Positions 1 to 7,927 of a stretch of DNA of 33,724 nucleotides are shown here, piece by piece. Numbering within the stretch: the first letter of the stretch is position 1; each line of letters begins with the position of its first letter. The notes under the pieces were generated by a model, which was not told the DNA's origin, did not search any database, and saw nothing but the letters and a program-made list of their open reading frames with translations. Source of the stretch: CAMYLR01 sp041577935 (lineage in GTDB: Bacteria; Gemmatimonadota; Gemmatimonadetes; JACCXV01; JAHWKZ01); assembly GCA_041577935.1 (NCBI GenBank), contig JBFGIA010000011.1:1-33724 (forward strand), read 5' to 3'. The position numbers and the translations under genes were made by a program.

Positions 1-2
1 CG

Positions 3-56
3 TTTCTCGTCGGTGGAACCGTCAATCAAGTAGGCAAATGGCTACTGGCTATCTGA
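3..56 (+). CDS. C-terminal end of an upstream gene, possibly FeoB
   Basis: The frame is open from the window edge and ends with TGA at 54-56. It encodes FLVGGTVNQVGKWLLAI, a hydrophobic tail like the last membrane segment of FeoB ferrous-iron transporters. It overlaps the start of the FeoA-type gene by 19 nt, which suits a feoB-feoA pair. Only 17 residues are visible, so the FeoB call rests on hydrophobicity and on the neighbour. Another frame also closes here (TAG at 31-33), so the identity is uncertain. Confidence 0.35.
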   Translation, partial: FLVGGTVNQVGKWLLAI

Positions 57-490
57 CCTGCCCGCTCTGTGGCTTCGAGTTTGAGAAGCTCGACACGCTT
101 TGTGCGCACGGGTGTCCACTCGGCGCGATGTGCAGCCTGGTACGGTGTCCGAGCTGTGCCTTCGAGTTCCCCGAGACACCGCGCAGTGTCTCCTGGCTCC
201 GCGAGCTGTTTCGAAGAGAGTCTCCCGGTTATTCCACCTTGCCGGAGGGCGTTCGCCCGATCGACGATCTCGAAAGCGGTGACCGCGCGAAGGTGCTCTG
301 CCTAGGGGCGAGGAAGCCGTCGCGTCAAGACACGCTGGCGGTGTTTGGCATCGTCCCGGGGGCGGAGATCACGCTCCTCCAGAAGCGACCCTCGTGCGTC
401 CTCCAGATCGGCGAAACCGAGCTCGCCTTGGACTCTGACATCGCACGCGCGATCCTCGTACAGCGGATTGATGATGCTGAGACGTCGTGA
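38..490 (+). CDS. feoA: FeoA-domain protein with N-terminal zinc ribbon
   Basis: This 150-residue protein has two parts. The N-terminal part (about 1-45) is cysteine rich, with CPLCGFEF, a CAHGCPLGAMC stretch and CPSCAFEF, and is likely a pair of zinc knuckles. The C-terminal part (about 70-145) is a FeoA-like SH3 fold, recognisable from a DLESGDRAKVLCLG start, a FGIVPGAEITLLQKRPSCVLQIGE core and a final ALDSDIARAILV. FeoA proteins are small cytoplasmic partners of the ferrous-iron transporter FeoB. The usual FeoA is about 75-90 residues, so the zinc-binding extension is an addition. The ATG at 38 is preceded by only a weak purine tract. The upstream frame stays open to the window edge, so a slightly longer start cannot be excluded. 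Iron supply would fit the many Fe-S enzymes encoded downstream. Confidence 0.75.
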   Translation: MATGYLTCPLCGFEFEKLDTLCAHGCPLGAMCSLVRCPSCAFEFPETPRSVSWLRELFRRESPGYSTLPEGVRPIDDLESGDRAKVLCLGARKPSRQDTLAVFGIVPGAEITLLQKRPSCVLQIGETELALDSDIARAILVQRIDDAETS

Positions 491-512
491 TCGGGAGGTG
501 CACAGCCGTCCC

Positions 513-532
513 TAGGGGAAAAACCCCTACAT
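513..532. promoter_or_regulatory. Perfect inverted repeat upstream of the porG operon
   Basis: TAGGGG and CCCCTA arms (513-518 and 524-529) flank an AAAAA spacer. The repeat lies in the non-coding gap before the porG fusion gene, about 20 nt upstream of the proposed -35 region at 548-558. The position and symmetry suit a dimeric regulator site. It could also be a short hairpin acting as a terminator for the FeoA gene, though no T-tract follows. The regulator is unknown. Confidence 0.45.
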
Positions 533-547
533 GCGGCCGCAAAGACC

Positions 548-582
548 TTCCCACAGACGGTTGTTTTCTGGACACTTATGCT
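548..582 (+). promoter_or_regulatory. Proposed promoter of the porG-to-PLP operon (recurrent box)
   Basis: TTCCCACAGAC at 548-558 is followed after 18 nt by TATGCT at 577-582. The same arrangement, C-rich box plus CAGAC then 18-19 nt then TAnnnT, recurs upstream of four other transcription units in this window. CAGACG keeps the GAC of a sigma-70 -35 hexamer. Transcription would start near 589, giving a leader of about 13 nt before the ATG at 602. The ATG at 578 lies inside the -10 element and so is unlikely to be the start of translation. Confidence 0.55.
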
Positions 583-601
583 GGAATCGGCGAAGAATAC
601 G

Positions 602-2869
602 ATGGTCGAGATTCGCATCCACGGTCGAGGGGGCCAAGGCGGCGTCACGCTGGCCAAGCTCATCGCGACGTCTCGCTTCCTCCAGGGCCAGTCGGTGCAA
701 GCTTTTGGCTTGTACGCCGCGGAGCGCTCGGGCGCTCCGATCCAGGCGTTCTGCCGTTACTCTGACGACACGATTCACAACCGCAACCTCATCTACGAGC
801 CCGACCACGTAATAGTCCTCGATCCCACGCTAGTCGGTCCAGGGATCACGGGTGGCCTCAAACCGGGTGGATGGATCCTCATCAACACCCCAGCGTCACC
901 CGACACGTTACAAGAGCAGTTTCCGAGCAACCGTCTGGCCACCGTCGATGCGACCTCGATCGCCCGACGCAACAAGCTCGGCACGCGCACGGTTCCGATC
1001 GTGAATACGGCGCTCGCCGGTGCGGCAGCCCGGATGCTCGACTTCGACCTCGATGAGATGCGAGCGGCCGTCGAGCACTTGGGGTTTGGCGGCTCCAACC
1101 TCACCGCAGCCGAGGAAGCATACGATCAACTTGAGGTGTTCGAACCGGCTACTCTTCCGGCGGTTAGCCGATCGAAGGTTGCATCCTCGACCGGCCTCTA
1201 CCACGCGGACGAGGAGCGAGGCCCGAGCTTCGTCGAGGGCGCAGGGGGCGGTCTCCCTGGAATCGAAACCGGATTGTGGGCCACCGAACAGCCACACCGG
1301 CAACAGTTCGTGCCACCCTGCAACCACGTATGCCCAGCGGGCAACGATGTCCAGGGTTTCCTGGCGGCGCTGGCCAACGACGACGTCGACAACGCGTTGG
1401 CGATCATCGTTCGCACTTCCCCATTTCCGTCCATCTGCGGCCGCGTGTGTCCGGCCCCGTGCATGGCGTCCTGCAACCGGATCGAGCTCGATGAGGCGGT
1501 CAACGTGCGGCAGCTCGAGCGGTACGCTGGAGACCACGGGCAGGCCACGGTCAAACCGGTAACCACACGCGACGAACACATCGCCGTGATCGGCTCCGGG
1601 CCGGCTGGACTCACCGCGGCGTACCATCTCGCACGGTTAGGCTACTACGTGACGATCTACGAGCAGGGTTGGGAGATCGGTGGGCTCTTGCGCACGGGGA
1701 TACCCGGGTATCGCCTCCCGTCGGATGTCCTCGACCGGGAGATTGGACGCATTCTCTCGCTCGGGGTGGACGTCGAGGTCGGTGAGTCGATCGACCGCAA
1801 CCGAATGCTCGAGCTCACACAGAGCCACGACGCGGTGCTCGTGGCTACCGGACTCCAAGAGCTTCAAGCGCTGCGCCTAGGCGTGGGAGACACCGAGGCC
1901 GTCGAACAAGGGATCGACTTTCTCGATCGTTCACACCGCGGCGAGGTGCGAGTGGACGATGAGCACGTCGTCATCGTCGGTGGCGGGAACACCGCCATGG
2001 ATGCGGCGCGGTCCGCGCTGCGTCTCGGCGCTACCAACAGCCAGGTGATATACCGTCGCACGCGAACAGAGATGCCTGCTATCAAAGAGGAGATCGAAGA
2101 AGCACTACAAGAGGGCGTGGCGATCGATTTCCTCATCCAGCCGATCACTCTCAGGATCAACGAGGGTGGAGCCTCAAACGAGGGGCGACATGTACTCGCC
2201 TGCCGCAGGATGGAGCTCGGCGAGCCTGACGAATCGGGTCGCCGAAGGCCGGTCGAAGTGGCCGGATCCGATTTCGAGATTGAGTGCGACCGCGTCATCC
2301 TAGCGCTTGGCCAATCACCAGATGTGAGCGTTTTTCCCGAGGGCACCGAAGTCAGACAGGGTCAAGAGCTGTTGGGGCTCCTGGAGACCCCCGTGTATGC
2401 GATCGGTGATCTCGCCACGCGGGACGGGACGGTGGCCGGCGCCATCGGCAGCGGCCGTCGTTCGGCACTCCACATCCATAACACTCTCAACGACATCGAC
2501 GTCCCGGTCACGCGTCAGACTGAAAGCTCGGGCAACGTAGAAGTGTGGCACGACGAGGTGATCCGATCCGACAGCTTGAAGCTGCACCTGTTCGAACGGC
2601 GTCCCGCCACCGACGGCGTGGCGATCGCTCCCGAGGTCAGACGCACCACGTTCGACGAGATCCACGCCGGGCTCACCGATCCGAGTGAGGCCAAGCGGTG
2701 CCTGTCGTGCGGCGTGTGCAACAGCTGCGACCTCTGCGTGACGTTCTGCCCCGAGGGCGTGCTGAAGCGAGTCGGGACTGACTTGATATTCGATTACTCG
2801 CATTGCAAGGGATGCGGGATCTGTGTCACGGAGTGCCCGCGGAACGTTGTCTTTATGAGTCACCTGTAG
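602..2869 (+). CDS. 2-oxoacid:acceptor oxidoreductase gamma subunit fused to GltD-like flavoprotein and 2x[4Fe-4S] ferredoxin
   Basis: This is a three-part fusion of 755 residues. Residues 1 to about 180 are a PorG-type gamma domain starting MVEIRIHGRGGQGG. Residues about 230-720 resemble the small subunit of glutamate synthase. They hold a cysteine-rich Fe-S segment (CNHVCPAGNDVQGF and CGRVCPAPCMASCNR), an FAD motif GSGPAG near 332 and a dinucleotide motif GGGNTA near 461, and end in an AIGDLATRDGTVAGAIGSGRR flavin stretch. Residues about 699-755 are a bacterial ferredoxin with two CxxCxxCxxxCP clusters. Such a protein would move electrons between the PorAB thiamine enzyme, ferredoxin clusters and NAD(P)H, as the GltD-like subunit does in phenylglyoxylate:NAD oxidoreductase. 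The start at 602 is preferred over 578 because 578 overlaps the proposed -10 element and PorG proteins normally begin just before the GRGGQGG motif. A GGAGG sequence right after the stop serves porA. Confidence 0.85.
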   Translation: MVEIRIHGRGGQGGVTLAKLIATSRFLQGQSVQAFGLYAAERSGAPIQAFCRYSDDTIHNRNLIYEPDHVIVLDPTLVGPGITGGLKPGGWILINTPASPDTLQEQFPSNRLATVDATSIARRNKLGTRTVPIVNTALAGAAARMLDFDLDEMRAAVEHLGFGGSNLTAAEEAYDQLEVFEPATLPAVSRSKVASSTGLYHADEERGPSFVEGAGGGLPGIETGLWATEQPHRQQFVPPCNHVCPAGNDVQGFLAALANDDVDNALAIIVRTSPFPSICGRVCPAPCMASCNRIELDEAVNVRQLERYAGDHGQATVKPVTTRDEHIAVIGSGPAGLTAAYHLARLGYYVTIYEQGWEIGGLLRTGIPGYRLPSDVLDREIGRILSLGVDVEVGESIDRNRMLELTQSHDAVLVATGLQELQALRLGVGDTEAVEQGIDFLDRSHRGEVRVDDEHVVIVGGGNTAMDAARSALRLGATNSQVIYRRTRTEMPAIKEEIEEALQEGVAIDFLIQPITLRINEGGASNEGRHVLACRRMELGEPDESGRRRPVEVAGSDFEIECDRVILALGQSPDVSVFPEGTEVRQGQELLGLLETPVYAIGDLATRDGTVAGAIGSGRRSALHIHNTLNDIDVPVTRQTESSGNVEVWHDEVIRSDSLKLHLFERRPATDGVAIAPEVRRTTFDEIHAGLTDPSEAKRCLSCGVCNSCDLCVTFCPEGVLKRVGTDLIFDYSHCKGCGICVTECPRNVVFMSHL

Positions 2870-2879
2870 TGGAGGCAGC

Positions 2880-4052
2880 ATGAGCGTTGAGGTCGTGTCT
2901 GGGAATCACGCAGCCGGTTACGCGCTGAGCGTAGCGGGTGAGGCAAACCGCGCCGCCCGCGGCGCGAGTTGCGGGATCTACCCCATCACACCACAGAGCG
3001 AGATCGTCGAGTACGTCGCCAGTTTCCCATTCCACAAGAGTCGGGTGGTGCCCGTCGAGAGCGAGCACAGCGCGATGGCGGTGTCAATGGGCGCGTCGCT
3101 GGCCGGTGCACGCGCGTTCACCGCCAGCTCTTCGAACGGGATCGCCTACATGGTCGAGAACATCATGGTGGCCGGCTACTACCGGTTGCCGATCGTCATG
3201 GTGGCCGTCAACCGCACGCTTGGCCCGCCCTGGAACATCTGGGCCGACCAGGGAGACACCCTGATGTTGCGTGATTTTCCGTGGATTCAATTCTACGCCG
3301 AGGACAATCAAGAAGTACTCGACACGACGCTGATGGCTTTCCGGCTGGCCGAAGACCATCGGATTCTGCTCCCCGCCCTGATCGCCATGGACGCCTTCAT
3401 CGTGTCACACACGCAAGCCGAGACCGTGCTACCGGATCAGTCAGTGGTGGATCGTTACCTCCCCGAACTGGACTTACCGCATCGACTGCTGCATGAAGAT
3501 CCAAAGACCCTGGGTGGCCTGGCGTGGCCAGAGGTCGCGATGTCACTCCGGCTCGAGATCGACGAGGCGATGGATCGTGTCGACGAGGTATTCGCGGAGT
3601 GTCGGGCCGCATTTCTTGACGTGTTCGAGCGTGATCCGGGCGGCGCCATCGAAACCCTCGGTACCGAAGATGCCGAAATCGTCATCGTTGTCTCGTCATC
3701 GATCGCGACAACGGCACGTGAGATCGTGAAGCGACGACGCGAAGCAGGTGAGAGGATCGGCTTCGTCAAGATTAAGATGTTCCGTCCCTTCCCCGAACGT
3801 GCACTACGGGAAGCCTGCAGCGCAGCCAACAAAGTGGCGGTTCTCGATCGCAACTACGCAGCCGGCGTTGGCGGCATCTTCTGGCAAGAAGCAAAAGCGG
3901 CGTTCCAAGGGTACCGCGACGATCTTATTATCCAGGATTATCTAACCGGGCTCTGCGGAGGTGACGTGACACCCCCGATGATCGATGAGGTCATCGCCGA
4001 TATCATGGCTCGTACCGCCGAGACGAAACCTGTCTGGATGACCGCAATATGA
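2880..4052 (+). CDS. porA: 2-oxoacid (pyruvate):ferredoxin oxidoreductase alpha subunit
   Basis: This 390-residue protein has the length and motifs of a PorA subunit: YPITPQSE near 34-41, VESEHSAM near 59-66 and an SSNGIAYMVEN stretch. It ends in a C-terminal domain with MFRPFPERALREA and LDRNYAAGVGG. With PorB and the gamma fusion it would oxidatively decarboxylate a 2-oxoacid, probably pyruvate, to acyl-CoA in the cytoplasm. Thiamine diphosphate is bound between the alpha and beta chains. Substrate choice among pyruvate, branched-chain 2-oxoacids and aryl-glyoxylates cannot be read from these motifs. The ATG follows a clear GGAGG at a normal distance, and the stop overlaps porB by 4 nt (ATGA), so the two are translationally coupled. 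Pyruvate is favoured because the downstream genes could produce it. Confidence 0.87.
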   Translation: MSVEVVSGNHAAGYALSVAGEANRAARGASCGIYPITPQSEIVEYVASFPFHKSRVVPVESEHSAMAVSMGASLAGARAFTASSSNGIAYMVENIMVAGYYRLPIVMVAVNRTLGPPWNIWADQGDTLMLRDFPWIQFYAEDNQEVLDTTLMAFRLAEDHRILLPALIAMDAFIVSHTQAETVLPDQSVVDRYLPELDLPHRLLHEDPKTLGGLAWPEVAMSLRLEIDEAMDRVDEVFAECRAAFLDVFERDPGGAIETLGTEDAEIVIVVSSSIATTAREIVKRRREAGERIGFVKIKMFRPFPERALREACSAANKVAVLDRNYAAGVGGIFWQEAKAAFQGYRDDLIIQDYLTGLCGGDVTPPMIDEVIADIMARTAETKPVWMTAI

Positions 4053-4984
4053 ATGGCGATCGACCGATACCGACGCTGGAACAAGCGCCACCGATTCCAT
4101 GCACCGAAGAGTGTCTGCTTCGACCAGGCAACACGAATTGCGGCGGCTGCGGCATGGGGGTAGGGCTGACGATGCTCGGCCGAGCGCTCACCGAAGCCGG
4201 CGACACCTGCACGCTCGCGATCCCGGCTTGTTGCGGAATCGTCACCGCCGGCGCCTTCCCGACCACGAGCTACGGTGTGCCCACGGTGGCCACAACGTTC
4301 GCCTCCGCAGCGGCTGTTGCCGCCGGGATCGCCACCGTGCGCGATCTAAACGATGAAAGTGGCCAAGTGATCTGTTGGGCTGGAGACGGCGGCACGTATG
4401 ACATCGGTATCGCCACGCTCTCTGCGGCCGCCGAGCGCAACGAGAACATCATCTACATCTGTTACGACAACGAGATCTACGGGAATACCGGCGGGCAGCG
4501 CTCCTCTGCCACCCCGCCCGGCGCCCGCACGACCACGACGCCAGGCGGGAAGAGCGAAGAGAAGAAAGACATCATGGCCATCATGGCGGCGCATCAAATC
4601 CCGTACGCGGCAACCCTGTCCATCGCCCACCCAGACGATTTTGCTCGCAAGCTAAAGACCGCCTTTGACACTCCGGGAACGCGGTTCCTGCTGATGCATT
4701 CACCGTGTCCAACGGGATGGAAGTCGGAGCCCGCCGACTCCGTGGAGTTGGTGCGTCTGGCTGTCGCGAGCGGGCTCTTTCCGCTCTACGAAGTCTGGAA
4801 CGGCAGTGCCTGGCGCATCAATGTCGAGCCCGATTGGACCAGCCCAACCGAGTACTTCCAACGCCAACGGCGGTTCAAGGACGGCGAGATCGATCTGGAG
4901 GCGACCGAGCGGTCATGCCGAAACCAGTTCCAACGCTTGAAGACTCTGGCCCGAGAGTTTCCGCACAAACCCGAGGAAGGATGA
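4049..4984 (+). CDS. porB: 2-oxoacid (pyruvate):ferredoxin oxidoreductase beta subunit, TPP-binding
   Basis: This 311-residue protein carries the thiamine-diphosphate motif AGDGGTYDIG near 111-120 and the matching DNEIYGNTGGQRSS near 140-153. Cysteines at about 31, 34 and 61/62, in NCGGCGMG and PACCG, match the positions that hold the [4Fe-4S] cluster in PorB chains. It is the catalytic partner of the PorA chain just upstream, whose stop codon overlaps its ATG. It is followed after 1 nt by a small conserved gene. Its length is normal for the family. No truncation or odd residue is visible. Confidence 0.87.
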   Translation: MNGDRPIPTLEQAPPIPCTEECLLRPGNTNCGGCGMGVGLTMLGRALTEAGDTCTLAIPACCGIVTAGAFPTTSYGVPTVATTFASAAAVAAGIATVRDLNDESGQVICWAGDGGTYDIGIATLSAAAERNENIIYICYDNEIYGNTGGQRSSATPPGARTTTTPGGKSEEKKDIMAIMAAHQIPYAATLSIAHPDDFARKLKTAFDTPGTRFLLMHSPCPTGWKSEPADSVELVRLAVASGLFPLYEVWNGSAWRINVEPDWTSPTEYFQRQRRFKDGEIDLEATERSCRNQFQRLKTLAREFPHKPEEG

Positions 4985-4985
4985 G

Positions 4986-5285
4986 ATGGCGAAGATCGAG
5001 GTGGAACAGCTGGATGATACGAAGTACCGCGTCACGATCGAAGGCCCCGAAAAGACGACAACTCACGAGGTGACGATCGATCACCCGTACGTCGAGCGGC
5101 TTACCGGTGGGTGGCACACCACGGAGGCGCTGCTCGAGCAGACGTTCGAGTTCATGCTCGAACGGGAGCCCAATACGTTGATCTTGAAGCGATTCGAGAT
5201 CACGACTCTGCCTCGCTATTTTCCCGACTACGAGCGCAGGGTCAAAGAGATGCTCGACAACGCAGACCAAGTGAAGCACGGTTGA
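4986..5285 (+). CDS. Small conserved protein of unknown function
   Basis: This 99-residue cytoplasmic protein has no signal peptide or membrane segment. It begins MAKIEVEQLDDTKYRVTI, continues with a predicted beta-rich half (THEVTIDHPYVERLTGG) and ends with a helical FEFMLEREPNTLILKRFEI and YFPDYERRVKEML. It resembles a family of small conserved hypothetical proteins seen in Proteobacteria and other phyla, with a conserved LLE-E-FEF-LERE then IL-F then ryFPeyE pattern. I know no function for that family. It starts 1 nt after the porB stop and ends 11 nt before the molybdenum enzyme gene, so it is co-transcribed with both. A role in assembling or regulating these redox enzymes is possible but not shown. 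Confidence 0.7.
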   Translation: MAKIEVEQLDDTKYRVTIEGPEKTTTHEVTIDHPYVERLTGGWHTTEALLEQTFEFMLEREPNTLILKRFEITTLPRYFPDYERRVKEMLDNADQVKHG

Positions 5286-5296
5286 CAGACGCTGTC

Positions 5297-7927
5297 ATGA
5301 AAGTGCGGTTTTCGCTCAACGGTCGGCTGGTTGAGTTCGAGCCCCGACCGGGTGAGACACTTTTGGAGGCACTGCGCGATCGCTGCGGAGTGCGTTCGGT
5401 AAAAGACGGTTGTTCCCCCCAGGGACAGTGCGGGGCCTGCCTGGCGATCGTTGGCGAGCGGGCGCTGGTTACCTGTGCCATGCCGGTCGAAAACGCGGCC
5501 GACAAGGAGATACTCACCCTCGAGGGAGTGTCGGAGGAGGAGCGTGGACTGCTGGCCGACGCGTTTGTCGCTGCTGCCGGCCTCCAATGCGGATTCTGCA
5601 TTCCCGGAATTGCGCTGCGCGCAATGCACCTGCTTGGCAAGAACCCCGATCCCACGCGAGCCGAGATCGCGAAAGCGATCGACGTCCATCTTTGTCGTTG
5701 CACGGGGTACACGAAAATCTTGGACGCCGTAGAGCTCTTTGCGCGTATCCGTGATGGCGAGGGTACGCTGGTCATGCGCGAGGATGGTGGGGTCGGCGAA
5801 CGCTTGGCGCGCTACCAGGGCCGACAGCTCGTTTTGGGTGATCGACCGTACGTAGCCGACATGACCCGCGACGACATGCTCCACGGAGCAGTTGTGCTGT
5901 CGCAGCATGCCCGAGCATGCGTCCGTCGTATCGATACGTCACGGGCGGAAGCGATGCCTGGCGTGGTGGCAGTCGCGACCGCCAGCGACGTTCCCGGTGA
6001 GCGCTGGTACGGGCTCATCGACAACGACTGGCCCGGTTTCGTCGCCGAAGGTGAAGAGGTGCGGTGCGTTGGCGACTTCCTCGCGGCTGTCGCGGCCCTC
6101 GATGCGTCCTCCGCACGTGCAGCAGCGGAACTCGTCGATGTCGAATACGAGGTGCTCGATCCAGTACTCGATGTGGAAGCTGCCATCGCTGACGGGGCGC
6201 CCCAGGTCAATCCCAAGCATCCGAATAAGCTGTCCCACACGGTGATCCGCCGCGGCGACATCGATCGTGGCTTTGTGAATAGCGCCCATGTAGTCGAGGG
6301 CGTGTGGACCACACAGCGCGTCGAGCATCTCTACCTGGAACCTGAGAGCGCGCTCGCCGAGCCGGGCCAAGGGCCGGGGACGTTTCGGCTCTACACGCAG
6401 GGCCAGGGAGTATTCGACGACCGTCAACAGGTGGCCGCTTTCCTCGGTATCCCTGACGACAAGCTCGACGTCGAGCTTGTCCCCAACGGCGGCGCATTCG
6501 GCGGCAAGGAGGATCTCTCGATCCAGCCGCACGCAGCGCTGCTGGCTAAGATGACCGGTCGCCCGGTTCTGCTCACCCTCAATCGGGAAGAGTCGATCCG
6601 CGTGCACCCGAAGCGGCACCCGATCCGCATGCGGTACAAGGTGGGTTGCGACATCGACGGCCACCTCACCGCAGTTGAGGCGCACATGCTCGGCGACACC
6701 GGTGCCTACGCCTCGGTCGGTGCGAAGGTCCTCGAGCGTGCGGCTGGCCACTCTTGTGGTCCCTACCGGGTCCCCAATGTCGCTGTGGACGCGATCGCCG
6801 CGTGCACGAACAACCCGCCGTGCGGCGCCATGCGTGGCTTTGGCGCTAACCAGGCCCATTTCGCCATCGACGGCTGCCTCGATCTCCTGGCGGAGAAAGT
6901 GGGCATCGATGGCTGGGAGATACGTTGGCGGAATGCGGTCGATATCGGGGATCAGTTTGCGACCGGGCAGGTATTCGAGAAATCGGTCGGGCTCAAAAAG
7001 ACACTCCAAGCGGTACACGACGAGTACTACCGAGCGCGTGGCGACGGCCGCGCTGTCGGAATCGGCTGCGGGATCAAGAACAGCGGCATCGGCAACGGCG
7101 CCGTAGAGTGGGGAAAGGCGCGGCTCGTGGTCGAGCCGGACGGTACGATATCGCTGTACAACGGTTACACCGAGATGGGACAGGGGCTGCTGACCGTGCT
7201 GGTCCAGTTCGCGGTCGAAGTCACCCAGCTCCCCGCGTCGCTCTTCCGCCCCAAGGTCGACTCGACCTTCGCGCTGGCTTGCGGTCAGACGACGGGTTCC
7301 AGAGCAACGCTGTTTGGCGGCAACGCGGTCATCGGGGCCGCAACCAAGCTCAAGGCCGCGCTCGACGCCGGCTTTGCTCTAGAAGACTTGACCGGACAGG
7401 TTTTTGCCGCCGACGTGGTGGTCGATGACACCACCAGTACCGAAATGAAAGTGGACAAGGTCAAGACGCACACGGCCTTTGGGTTTGCGACCCAGGTCTG
7501 TATCCTCGACCCGGACGGCCGCGTGGAGAAGTTCATCGCCGCGCACGATGTCGGTCGGGTTGTGAACCCGGCGTTATGCGAAGGGCAGATCGAGGGGTCG
7601 GTTCACATGGGGCTCGGGTATGCGCTTACCGAGGAGTTGCCGTGTGAGAACGGCTGGCCGGTGACGTTCAAGATGCGGGAGATCGGCCCGTTACGGGCAC
7701 GCGACATGCCCGACGTGGAGGTAATTCTCGTCGAGGAACCCGAGCCGGAAGGGCCGTTCGGCGCCAAGGGTGTCGGCGAGATCGGGCTCGTGCCCACAGC
7801 TGCGGCGGTGGCGGGAGCGCTGGCCGCGTTTGAGGGCACACGATACTACACGCTGCCGATGAAGGACTCGCCTGCCGCCCGCGCGATGAGCGTCGGCCGC
7901 ATCCGGCAGCGAGAGCACAGCCGATAG
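5297..7927 (+). CDS. xdhD: Fused 2Fe-2S / molybdopterin dehydrogenase, selenium-dependent xanthine dehydrogenase type
   Basis: This 876-residue protein belongs to the xanthine oxidase family. The N-terminal domain has two 2Fe-2S sites: Cys39, 45, 48 and 60 (plant-ferredoxin type, GQCGAC) and Cys98, 101, 133 and 135 (QCGFC, HLCRCTG). After a linker comes the molybdopterin part, with GGAFGGKED, GAMRGFGANQAHFAIDG, EMGQGL, TTGSRATLFGG and a C-terminal GAKGVGEIGLVPTAAA whose Glu is the catalytic base in xanthine dehydrogenases. The fused layout without an FAD domain is that of E. coli XdhD and clostridial selenium-dependent xanthine dehydrogenases, which use a labile selenium ligand rather than selenocysteine. 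It would hydroxylate a purine. No separate FAD subunit (YgfM) is nearby, so electrons may go to YgfK or the GltD-like fusion. The ATG at 5297 is chosen because the longer open frame from 5111 overlaps the small gene before it. Confidence 0.85.
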   Translation: MKVRFSLNGRLVEFEPRPGETLLEALRDRCGVRSVKDGCSPQGQCGACLAIVGERALVTCAMPVENAADKEILTLEGVSEEERGLLADAFVAAAGLQCGFCIPGIALRAMHLLGKNPDPTRAEIAKAIDVHLCRCTGYTKILDAVELFARIRDGEGTLVMREDGGVGERLARYQGRQLVLGDRPYVADMTRDDMLHGAVVLSQHARACVRRIDTSRAEAMPGVVAVATASDVPGERWYGLIDNDWPGFVAEGEEVRCVGDFLAAVAALDASSARAAAELVDVEYEVLDPVLDVEAAIADGAPQVNPKHPNKLSHTVIRRGDIDRGFVNSAHVVEGVWTTQRVEHLYLEPESALAEPGQGPGTFRLYTQGQGVFDDRQQVAAFLGIPDDKLDVELVPNGGAFGGKEDLSIQPHAALLAKMTGRPVLLTLNREESIRVHPKRHPIRMRYKVGCDIDGHLTAVEAHMLGDTGAYASVGAKVLERAAGHSCGPYRVPNVAVDAIAACTNNPPCGAMRGFGANQAHFAIDGCLDLLAEKVGIDGWEIRWRNAVDIGDQFATGQVFEKSVGLKKTLQAVHDEYYRARGDGRAVGIGCGIKNSGIGNGAVEWGKARLVVEPDGTISLYNGYTEMGQGLLTVLVQFAVEVTQLPASLFRPKVDSTFALACGQTTGSRATLFGGNAVIGAATKLKAALDAGFALEDLTGQVFAADVVVDDTTSTEMKVDKVKTHTAFGFATQVCILDPDGRVEKFIAAHDVGRVVNPALCEGQIEGSVHMGLGYALTEELPCENGWPVTFKMREIGPLRARDMPDVEVILVEEPEPEGPFGAKGVGEIGLVPTAAAVAGALAAFEGTRYYTLPMKDSPAARAMSVGRIRQREHSR

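Noticed and set aside
578..601. ATG at 578 as start of the PorG fusion
   Set aside because: It lies inside the proposed -10 element (577-582) and adds eight residues not found before the GRGGQGG motif in PorG proteins. ATG 602 is preferred.
5939..7018. Long minus-strand open frame (359 codons) inside xdh
   Set aside because: It is a shadow of a G+C-rich gene on the other strand, with no recognisable motifs. The + strand frame has all family motifs.
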